This document shows positions 1 to 5,429 of a stretch of DNA of 5,429 bases, in pieces (within the stretch, counting starts at the first letter, position 1; each line of letters begins with the position of its first letter). A program made the position numbers and the translations under genes. The stretch is from Campylobacteraceae bacterium (lineage in GTDB: Bacteria > Campylobacterota > Campylobacteria > Campylobacterales > Sulfurovaceae). The notes beneath the pieces are model-generated. The model had not been told where the DNA came from, ran no database searches, and worked only from the letters and a program-made list of their open reading frames with translations. Location: contig JAMOSL010000169.1 in assembly GCA_027063105.1 (NCBI GenBank), positions 1 to 5,429 of the forward strand, given 5' to 3'.

Positions 1-1
1 G

Positions 2-130
2 AAAACTATGCAGAGTAGAATTATCAATGGAGTATATTTTTGTGGAGAAGTTGTAAATTTAGATGGACCGTGTGGAGGATATAACTTACAATGGGCATTC
101 TCTAGTGGATTTTTAGCAGGAGTAAAGTAG
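2..130 (+). CDS. C-terminal end of a BaiN/HI0933-family NAD(P)/FAD-dependent oxidoreductase (partial, 5' end outside window)
   Basis: Reading frame 2 is open from the left edge to a TAG at 128-130 and encodes 42 residues, so only the C-terminus of the gene is present. The peptide contains KTMQSRIINGVYFCGEV (residues 1-17) and then DGPCGGYNLQWAFSSG (residues 21-36). This matches the highly conserved C-terminal signature of the HI0933/YhiN/BaiN flavoprotein family, which normally reads like GLYFAGEVLDxDGxTGGYNLQWAxSSG. In that family this segment completes the Rossmann-type FAD-binding domain, with the GG pair packing near the flavin. Members are cytoplasmic proteins of about 400 residues. Most have no proven substrate; BaiN of bile-acid-metabolising clostridia was proposed to be a reductase, and that role should not be transferred here. 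The gene ends 54 bases before sbcD with no terminator hairpin seen, so read-through into sbcD is possible. Family call is firm; function is unknown. Confidence 0.85.
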   Translation, partial: KTMQSRIINGVYFCGEVVNLDGPCGGYNLQWAFSSGFLAGVK

Positions 131-148
131 ATATATTAGAAGCTTAGA

Positions 149-154
149 TATAAT
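149..154 (+). promoter_or_regulatory. Candidate -10 box (TATAAT) upstream of sbcD
   Basis: A perfect TATAAT lies in the 54-base gap between the oxidoreductase and sbcD, 30 bases before the sbcD ATG, so a transcript would start near base 161. No convincing -35 hexamer or TG extension is present. Campylobacterota sigma-70 promoters usually lack a conserved -35, which fits. The region is so AT-rich that a chance match is quite possible. Confidence 0.35.
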
Positions 155-170
155 ATTTGGATATACATAT

Positions 171-175
171 AGGAG
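171..175 (+). promoter_or_regulatory. Shine-Dalgarno site of sbcD
   Basis: AGGAG sits nine bases before the ATG at 185. It fixes the sbcD start, because the protein begins directly with the conserved MKILHTSDWHLG block expected at the SbcD N-terminus. Confidence 0.85.
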
Positions 176-184
176 ATATAAAAT

Positions 185-1363
185 ATGAAAATCCTGCATA
201 CATCAGATTGGCATTTAGGTCAAAATTTTATGGGTAAGAGTCGTGAAGATGAACATAGAGAGTTTTTGGTTTGGCTTCATAAAAAGGTAATTGAAGAAGA
301 TATTAATGTCTTGATTGTTGCAGGTGATATATTTGATATAAATACACCACCAAATTATGCTTTATCATTATATTACAATTTTTTAAAAAATTTACTCCGA
401 ACAAACTGTAAATATATAATTATAACAGCTGGTAATCATGACTCTGTATCAACTCTAAAAGCACCAAAAGAGCTTCTCTCCTTACTTAATATTCATGTTA
501 TTGCAAGTGGTGAAGAGAATGAGATTATAGAGATAAATCTTGATGGAGATTTAAAGGGTGTTGTTTGTGCTATTCCATTTTTGCGTGATAGAGTTGTGCG
601 AAAATTAAAAATAGGTGAGAGAGCAAAAGATAAAGAGATATCACTCACTGATGGAATTAAAGAATATTATAATAAGTCATATAATAAAGCAAAAGATATT
701 ATTGGAGATAGAGACATTCCGATTATAGCTACAGGGCATTTAACAACTGTAGGTGCAAAATTAAGTGATTCTGAAAGAGAGATTTATATAGGTGGAAAGT
801 TACATATTGATAATGAATTTTTAGGCGAAAAGTTTGATTATGTTGCTCTTGGTCATCTTCATAATAATCAAGCCGTTGGAAAAAATCATATTAGATATAG
901 TGGTTCGCCAATTCCATTAAGTTTTTCTGAAGCTAAAAGTAAAAAAAAGGTAAATATTATAACTTTTAAAAGAAATATTGTAATAGTAAAAGAGATTATT
1001 ATCCCAATAAGTAGAAAGTTAAAAGTTATAAAAGGCAATTTAAATTCTGTTATTTCTGAATTAGAAAAAATAGAAGATAAAAGCTCTTGGATAGAGATAA
1101 AATTAGATGATGAAAATCCATCATATTCAAATTCAAGAATTAGAGATAAAGCGAAAGAGTTAGGTTTATCTATCTTAGCCATTAAAATTGATAAATCTTC
1201 TAATGCTCTACACTCTAAAAAAGAGGCTATTTCTCTTAATGAATTACAACCAATAGATGTTTTTAAGCGTCTGTTAGATGTAGATGAAATAAATGATGAT
1301 AAGTTACGAGATGAATTAATTAAAAGTTTTAAAATTATTGTTAATGAAGTGGAGATAGCATGA
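185..1363 (+). CDS. sbcD: SbcD, nuclease subunit of the SbcCD (Mre11-Rad50 type) complex
   Basis: Encodes a complete 392-residue cytoplasmic metallo-phosphoesterase, close to the roughly 400 residues of E. coli SbcD. With SbcC it forms the Mn-dependent nuclease that opens hairpins and cleaves double-strand ends, including protein-blocked ones, using 3'-5' exonuclease and endonuclease activity (family knowledge). Seen in the sequence: the DxH motif (D8, H10), AGDIFD with D48, GNHD at 83-86 (N84 metal ligand, H85 catalytic), GH at 184-185, and GHLH at 223-226 (H224, H226). This is the full two-metal ligand set. The SbcD-typical YSGSPIPLSFSEA follows at 238-250, then a C-terminal capping domain (about 275-392) that should contact SbcC and DNA. 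The start is supported by AGGAG at 171-175. The stop overlaps the sbcC start by ATGA, so the two subunits are probably co-translated. Nothing appears truncated or missing. Confidence 0.97.
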   Translation: MKILHTSDWHLGQNFMGKSREDEHREFLVWLHKKVIEEDINVLIVAGDIFDINTPPNYALSLYYNFLKNLLRTNCKYIIITAGNHDSVSTLKAPKELLSLLNIHVIASGEENEIIEINLDGDLKGVVCAIPFLRDRVVRKLKIGERAKDKEISLTDGIKEYYNKSYNKAKDIIGDRDIPIIATGHLTTVGAKLSDSEREIYIGGKLHIDNEFLGEKFDYVALGHLHNNQAVGKNHIRYSGSPIPLSFSEAKSKKKVNIITFKRNIVIVKEIIIPISRKLKVIKGNLNSVISELEKIEDKSSWIEIKLDDENPSYSNSRIRDKAKELGLSILAIKIDKSSNALHSKKEAISLNELQPIDVFKRLLDVDEINDDKLRDELIKSFKIIVNEVEIA

Positions 1364-4300
1364 AAATATTAAGAATAAGAGCAGAGAATATTAATTCTTT
1401 AAAAGGTAAAACAGATATAGATTTTGAAAAGTTTTTAGATAATAGTACAATTTTTGCTATTACAGGAGTTACAGGTTCTGGTAAGAGTACTATATTAGAT
1501 ATTATTAGTTGTGGATTGTATGGTCAAACACCAAGGCTTAGAAATCCTAGTGATTTAATTTCAAAAGATTGTGGAAGTGCATATTGTGAAGTAGAATTTG
1601 AAATTAAAGGAGAGAAGTATCTATCTTCATGGAGTCAAAGACGAGCTAGAGATAAAAGTGATGGAAAACTTCAATCTCCCAAAATGGAAATATCATTATT
1701 AAAAGATAGAAAAATACTTCATTCTGGAACAAGAGAAGTTTCAAGTTTTATAGAAGAACTTTCAGGATTAGATTTCAGTAGATTTTTAAAATCAATGATG
1801 TTAGCTCAAGGTAGTTTTGACGCATTTTTAAAAGCAGGGGAAAAGGATAGGTCTCAATTACTAGAAAAAATTACAGGTACAAAAATATATGCGAAAATTT
1901 CAACAGCTATTTTTGAAAAACATAAGAGTGGAAATGAAGATTTAAAATTAACTAGAGATTTGATAGATAATATTGATATTTTAGATGATGATAGTTTAGA
2001 ATTAAAAGAGAACTCGTTATATGATAATAAAAGAGAGAAACTAGAATTAGATAAAAGTCTAGAAAAGTTAAATATCGCTATAGATTGGACAAGAACTTTT
2101 AATATATTAAAAGAAGAGAAAGAGAGATATTCAAAAGAGTTAATAGTCTTAGAGAATAAAAAATCTGAACAAAAAGATAATTTTATTAAATTAGATAAAG
2201 CAAAAAGAGCTTTAAATATTATTCCAGTATATAGTCAAATGGAAAATATAAATCTTCAACTAAATAAAGATAATAATAAATCTATGAGTTTAATAGATAA
2301 TATAGATAATTTAGAGGATGATAAGGTTAAAATAGGAACAAAGTATAATTTTATTTCTACAGAATATAAACGAGAAAAGATATTATTTCAAATAGAAAGT
2401 CAGAAAATAAAAGATGCCAAAGAGATAGAGATAAAAATTAATGAGTTGCAAAGAAGTATAGATGAAATGTCCAAGACAATAGATAATAAGAATCTAAAAA
2501 AGGTGGATTTAGAACAAATACTGGAGAATATTATAAAGGAATCTATAGATATAGAAAAAGATATAGATATAAAAAGTAAATATATATCAGATAATATAAA
2601 AGATAAAGATTTGATTGAAAGTTTATCACTTATAGAGGATAATTTAAATAACTATAAAGATAAATATAAGCTTTTAAAGTCTAATGAAAAAGAGTTAAAT
2701 ATTAGTATAAAAAGTTTTGATAATATCTTAGATAAAAAAGATAAAAAAGAGTTAGAAGTAGATGAATTAAGTAAAGTTTTTAACAAATCAAAGAACAAAT
2801 ACCAAAAGATAATTGATGAATTAAAAGATAATGATATACAAGAGCCTAAGCTTAGAGATGAATTATTATCGTTAGAGACAATATTAGTAAATCATAAAAG
2901 ATTAAAAGTTCTAAATGATAAATTAAAAGAAAATAAAGAAGAGAAAAAGAGTTTATCAAAAGATATAAAAAATAAAAAGATTATAGTATCTACATTAAGA
3001 GAGAATAGAGAACAGAGTCTTTTAATTAAAAAGTATGAAGATGATAGAAAGAGATTATTAGATGGTGAAACTTGTTTTTTATGTGGTTCAAAAAAACACC
3101 CATTTGTAAAAGATAAAAATAAAATACCACAAGATAAGAGTAGTGATAAATTAATTGAGCAAGAGAGTAAGTTAAAAGAGTTGGAAGACAATTTTACTAA
3201 AGTTATTTTAACATTAGATAATCTAAATCAGGAAATTATTTCATTAGATGTAAGTGTAGATAAAAAAGATTTAAAAAATAAGATAAAATTTATAAGCAAA
3301 GAACTATCTAATATTATTGAATTAAATAAAAAAAGAGATATCAGGCTTCTTAAGCGAGATGAAGCTAACAATAATCTACAAAATCAAAAAGAAGAACTTA
3401 ATATATTAATTCAAAAATTTATTGAAGAGAAAGAGACACTTAATCAATTAGAGGAGAATATCTCAAGAAATAGAGAAGATGTTAAAAGATTAGGAGATAA
3501 TTTATCATTAAAATTTATAGAAAATGATTTAGTATTTGAGAGTATATCAGCTGATACTAACCTTGATAAGTTAAAAAATAGAAAAGATAATTTTATTGAT
3601 AATAAAAACAGTTTGGATAGTATTAGTGAAATATATCAAGAGATAGAGATTAAAATAGGTCAACGAAATTCTGAATTAAAATCTCTAAAAAATGAATTAG
3701 ATACTCAAAATATATCTTTATCAGAAAAGAAGAATAGAATAGATAGATTTATAATAGAGAAAAGTTCTATATTAGATATAGAAGATTTAGAAGAATATGA
3801 AGATAAAGTTAATCAAGACTATGCTGATATTGAAAAGGTAGAGAGAGATATTAATAATGATTTAAAAGAGGTATATTTAAAACATAAAGAGATAAAAAAA
3901 CAACTGCTAGATATTAAAAAAGATATAGAGATTAATTCAGATAAATTAGATTTAATATTATTGGAATTAGATAAATCACTAGGAGAAAATTATTTTAATG
4001 ATGTTGATGATTTTGAAGAGTCTAGATTAGAAAAAGAAGATATAGATAAATTAGAAGATACATATAGTAGTATTATAAATTCTTTAAGTCATATTAAAAC
4101 TTTAAATGATGACATAAATAATAAATTTGAGATACATACAAAGGAATCTACGATTAATTTAGATTTGCAAATATTAGAAGATAATTATGCCAATGAAAAA
4201 AATATAGCTGATGAAGTTCAACTATCAATAGGAAAGATAGAGCAAGAGTTAGATATTGATAATAAAAATAGAGCTAAACATGAAGGTAGAATAGCTGACT

Positions 4301-4827
4301 TGGCTGAAAAACATAATGCATTCAAAGTATGTGAAAAGATGCAGGAGTTAATAGGTTCATCAAATGGAGCAAAGTTTGCAAAGTTTGCACAAGGGATTAC
4401 TTTAGACCAATTAATAGAGTTGGCAAATAATCATTTAGCAGTTCTAAATCAGAGATATATTTTAGTTCGATCAGAAGGTGATAGAGATTTATTAGAAATA
4501 TCAATTATAGATACATTTCAAGCTGATTCAATTAGGTCAGTATCTACGCTATCAGGTGGAGAGAGTTTTATAATAAGCTTATCATTAGCATTGGGATTGT
4601 CAGAGTTAGCAAGTCAAAAAATATCAATAGATTCACTATTCTTAGATGAGGGATTTGGAACTTTAGATGAAAAAAATCTTGATATGGCACTAAATGCACT
4701 AAATAGATTACAAAGCCAAGGAAAAATGATTGGGGTTATATCTCATATAGAAGCGTTAAAAGAGAGAATACCTACACAAATAAAAGTAATATCGAATGGG
4801 GATGGAACAAGTAGAATTTTATATTAA
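1360..4827 (+). CDS. sbcC: SbcC, SMC-like ATPase subunit of the SbcCD (Mre11-Rad50 type) complex
   Basis: Encodes a complete 1155-residue protein, longer than E. coli SbcC (about 1048). It is the Rad50-like partner that binds DNA, hydrolyses ATP and gates the SbcD nuclease. Domain order: N-terminal ATPase lobe (1 to about 180) with Walker A GVTGSGKST at 36-44 and Q-loop Q150 in MMLAQGSFDAF; first coiled-coil arm (about 185-565), rich in Lys, Glu, Asp, Ile and Leu; zinc hook C572-F-L-C575, in the context GETCFLCGSKKHPF; second coiled-coil arm (about 585-985); C-terminal ATPase lobe (about 990-1155) with signature LSGGES at 1064-1069, Walker B and catalytic glutamate (LFLDEG, D1096, E1097), D-loop GTLD ending at D1103, and switch histidine H1129. 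The two arms are nearly equal in length, as needed for an antiparallel hairpin. ATG at 1360 overlaps the sbcD TGA and has GGAG at 1351-1354, so translational coupling is likely. The extra length lies in the arms. The coding strand is strikingly poor in C. Confidence 0.97.
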   Translation: MKILRIRAENINSLKGKTDIDFEKFLDNSTIFAITGVTGSGKSTILDIISCGLYGQTPRLRNPSDLISKDCGSAYCEVEFEIKGEKYLSSWSQRRARDKSDGKLQSPKMEISLLKDRKILHSGTREVSSFIEELSGLDFSRFLKSMMLAQGSFDAFLKAGEKDRSQLLEKITGTKIYAKISTAIFEKHKSGNEDLKLTRDLIDNIDILDDDSLELKENSLYDNKREKLELDKSLEKLNIAIDWTRTFNILKEEKERYSKELIVLENKKSEQKDNFIKLDKAKRALNIIPVYSQMENINLQLNKDNNKSMSLIDNIDNLEDDKVKIGTKYNFISTEYKREKILFQIESQKIKDAKEIEIKINELQRSIDEMSKTIDNKNLKKVDLEQILENIIKESIDIEKDIDIKSKYISDNIKDKDLIESLSLIEDNLNNYKDKYKLLKSNEKELNISIKSFDNILDKKDKKELEVDELSKVFNKSKNKYQKIIDELKDNDIQEPKLRDELLSLETILVNHKRLKVLNDKLKENKEEKKSLSKDIKNKKIIVSTLRENREQSLLIKKYEDDRKRLLDGETCFLCGSKKHPFVKDKNKIPQDKSSDKLIEQESKLKELEDNFTKVILTLDNLNQEIISLDVSVDKKDLKNKIKFISKELSNIIELNKKRDIRLLKRDEANNNLQNQKEELNILIQKFIEEKETLNQLEENISRNREDVKRLGDNLSLKFIENDLVFESISADTNLDKLKNRKDNFIDNKNSLDSISEIYQEIEIKIGQRNSELKSLKNELDTQNISLSEKKNRIDRFIIEKSSILDIEDLEEYEDKVNQDYADIEKVERDINNDLKEVYLKHKEIKKQLLDIKKDIEINSDKLDLILLELDKSLGENYFNDVDDFEESRLEKEDIDKLEDTYSSIINSLSHIKTLNDDINNKFEIHTKESTINLDLQILEDNYANEKNIADEVQLSIGKIEQELDIDNKNRAKHEGRIADLAEKHNAFKVCEKMQELIGSSNGAKFAKFAQGITLDQLIELANNHLAVLNQRYILVRSEGDRDLLEISIIDTFQADSIRSVSTLSGGESFIISLSLALGLSELASQKISIDSLFLDEGFGTLDEKNLDMALNALNRLQSQGKMIGVISHIEALKERIPTQIKVISNGDGTSRILY

Positions 4828-4833
4828 TAATAT

Positions 4834-4867
4834 TAAATAGAGACAATTTAAATTATGTCTCTATTTA
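4834..4867. terminator. Convergent, probably bidirectional terminator hairpin between sbcC and rpsR
   Basis: TAAATAGAGACA (4834-4845) and TGTCTCTATTTA (4856-4867) are perfect inverted complements, forming a 12-bp stem with a 10-base AT loop. The hairpin lies in the 57-base gap between the sbcC stop (4825-4827) and the rpsR stop (4885-4887). The stem core AGAGACA/TGTCTCT is the only G/C-containing part. No long T-run follows on either strand. The tail is more T-rich in the rpsR direction (TATTATTAATA) than in the sbcC direction, where the T residues sit inside the stem arm. Position and symmetry suggest one shared terminator; efficiency in each direction is uncertain. Confidence 0.75.
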
Positions 4868-4884
4868 CCAGTATTTGAATTAGA

Positions 4885-5148
4885 CTATCTAATCATTTCA
4901 AATGGATTTTCTACAACATTCTTTCTATCTACGATATACGGAATAAGTGCTGTTTGTCTAGCTCTCTTAATTGCGATTGTAACCATCTCTTGGTGTTTTT
5001 TACAGTTTCCTGTCAATCTTCTTGGCATAATTTTAAATCTTTCGCTCAAACTAAATTTAAATTGAACTAAATCTTTATAATCAATAAACTCTACTTTTGT
5101 TTCACAATATTTACAATATTTCTTTTTAAACTTTCTTCTTTCTGCCAT
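4885..5148 (-). CDS. rpsR: 30S ribosomal protein bS18, form with a full CxxC / CxxH zinc-ligand set
   Basis: Encodes 87 residues, close to the usual length for bS18. This protein binds in the platform of the 30S subunit next to bS6 and contacts 16S rRNA. The family core is clear: KVEFIDYKD at 18-26, then LSERFKIMPRRLTG at 34-47, a basic helix AIKRARQTALIPYI at 59-72, and DRKNVVENPF at 74-83. C12 and C15 form a CxxC pair, and C49 and H52 a CxxH pair, so all four potential zinc ligands are present. The start at 5148 is set by AGGAG six bases upstream, and by the MAERRKFKKKYCKY N-terminus normal for this family. Only nine bases separate it from the ssb stop, so it is co-transcribed with ssb and probably translationally coupled. 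It converges on sbcC across the shared hairpin. Confidence 0.97.
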   Translation of the reverse strand: MAERRKFKKKYCKYCETKVEFIDYKDLVQFKFSLSERFKIMPRRLTGNCKKHQEMVTIAIKRARQTALIPYIVDRKNVVENPFEMIR

Positions 5149-5154
5149 AATTTA

Positions 5155-5159
5155 CTCCT
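5155..5159 (-). promoter_or_regulatory. Shine-Dalgarno site of rpsR overlapping the ssb stop codon
   Basis: On the minus strand the sequence reads TAGGAGTAAATTATG. The ssb stop TAG (5160-5158) supplies the first two bases of AGGAG, and the rpsR ATG follows after six bases. Ribosomes ending ssb stop directly on the rpsR initiation region, an arrangement that suits reinitiation or coupled translation. Confidence 0.8.
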
Positions 5160-5429
5160 AAAATGGTATTTCATCTTCATTAATATCTATACTTGGGATC
5201 TCTGGTTGTTGTATTGGTTGTTGTTTTTGTTGTTCTTGCTTTGGTTCTTGATAAGTTGGTTGTTGAGTATTAGCATTATTATTATATGGTTGTTGCTGTT
5301 GTTGCATTCCACCATTTTGTTGATTATTATTGTATTGGTTTTGGTTTTGATTCGATTGATATTGGTTATTTTGTTGATTAGGATTATACCCACCACCATT
5401 AGCACCATTTTGATTATTATCTCTTGGTG
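5158..5429 (-). CDS. ssb: Single-stranded DNA-binding protein, C-terminal tail only (partial, 5' end outside window)
   Basis: The minus-strand frame ending at TAG (5160-5158) is open to the right edge and gives 89 complete codons. It ends in DINEDEIPF, the acidic SSB tip (E. coli DDDIPF) that recruits partners such as exonuclease I, RecO, PriA and the polymerase III chi subunit. Before the tip lies a disordered linker made mostly of Gln and Asn (25 Q and 20 N among the 89 residues), with scattered Gly, Pro and Tyr and almost no charge until an EPKQEQQK stretch. The OB-fold that binds DNA is not in the window. The identification rests on the acidic tip, the linker type and the position nine bases upstream of rpsR, matching the common rpsF-ssb-rpsR operon. 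Nearly all Gln codons are CAA, so the plus strand looks like an imperfect TTG repeat. Confidence 0.93.
   Translation of the reverse strand, partial: PRDNNQNGANGGGYNPNQQNNQYQSNQNQNQYNNNQQNGGMQQQQQPYNNNANTQQPTYQEPKQEQQKQQPIQQPEIPSIDINEDEIPF

Noticed and set aside
131..184. Possible riboswitch, operator or small RNA in the gap before sbcD
   Set aside because: The gap is only 54 bases of AT-rich sequence. Apart from the TATAAT, the ribosome binding site and a short AAGCTT palindrome, there is no structured element.
941..949. A8G run in sbcD containing the slippery heptamer A AAA AAG, as in E. coli dnaX; a -1 shift would end at a TAA at 967-969 and give an SbcD of about 261 residues without its cap domain
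   Set aside because: Similar A-runs occur in sbcC (for example 3090-3096), as expected in such AT-rich DNA. I saw no clear stimulatory stem or upstream Shine-Dalgarno-like element, and an A8 tract is short for phase variation.
886..1182. 98-codon open frame on the minus strand inside sbcD
   Set aside because: It lies fully antisense to a well-conserved gene, has no ribosome binding context that I could support, and its hydrophobic Phe/Ile/Leu content is what results from reading an A-rich coding strand backwards.
2892..3191. 99-codon open frame on the minus strand across the SbcC zinc hook
   Set aside because: It is a shadow of the purine-rich coiled-coil coding sequence: the Ser/Leu/Phe-rich product mirrors Lys/Asp/Glu codons in sbcC. 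No family resemblance was seen.
5206..5400. TTG-rich low-complexity stretch as a possible microsatellite or regulatory repeat
   Set aside because: It is explained by Gln (CAA) and Asn codons of the SSB linker on the minus strand. The units are irregular, so it is not a true tandem repeat.
5187..5408. 73-codon minus-strand frame rich in Ile and Asn
   Set aside because: It overlaps ssb in another frame. The correct frame ends in the SSB acidic tip DINEDEIPF, so this one is an artefact of CAA/AAT repeats.

Overview
The window is ordinary bacterial chromosome, very AT-rich, and most probably from a Campylobacterota species (the Campylobacter / Arcobacter / Sulfurimonas side of the tree). The pointers are the strong A/T codon bias, AGGAG-type ribosome binding sites with a perfect TATAAT box but no clear -35, and an ssb-rpsR gene pair whose S18 protein resembles that of this phylum. 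I cannot name the genus from the sequence.

Layout, left to right. Bases 2-130 (+) are the last 42 codons of a BaiN/HI0933-family FAD-dependent oxidoreductase that begins outside the window. After a 54-base gap holding a candidate promoter and a clear ribosome binding site come sbcD (185-1363, +) and sbcC (1360-4827, +), overlapping by ATGA. They encode the nuclease and the SMC-like ATPase of the SbcCD (bacterial Mre11-Rad50) complex, and all core motifs are intact, including the zinc hook. A 57-base gap (4828-4884) follows, with a 12-bp perfect hairpin that probably ends transcription from both sides. On the minus strand lie rpsR (5148-4885, ribosomal protein bS18) and, upstream of it, the 3' part of ssb (single-strand DNA-binding protein), which runs off the right edge. 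rpsF would be expected just beyond the window, as in the common rpsF-ssb-rpsR operon.

Functionally, SbcCD removes hairpins, protein-blocked ends and other irregular DNA ends, and SSB coats the single strands produced in replication and repair. Their convergent placement is probably chance. I found no mobile element, CRISPR array, RNA gene, toxin-antitoxin pair or novel system. The points most worth a second look are the complete zinc-ligand set in bS18, the extremely Gln/Asn-rich SSB tail, and the symmetrical convergent terminator.
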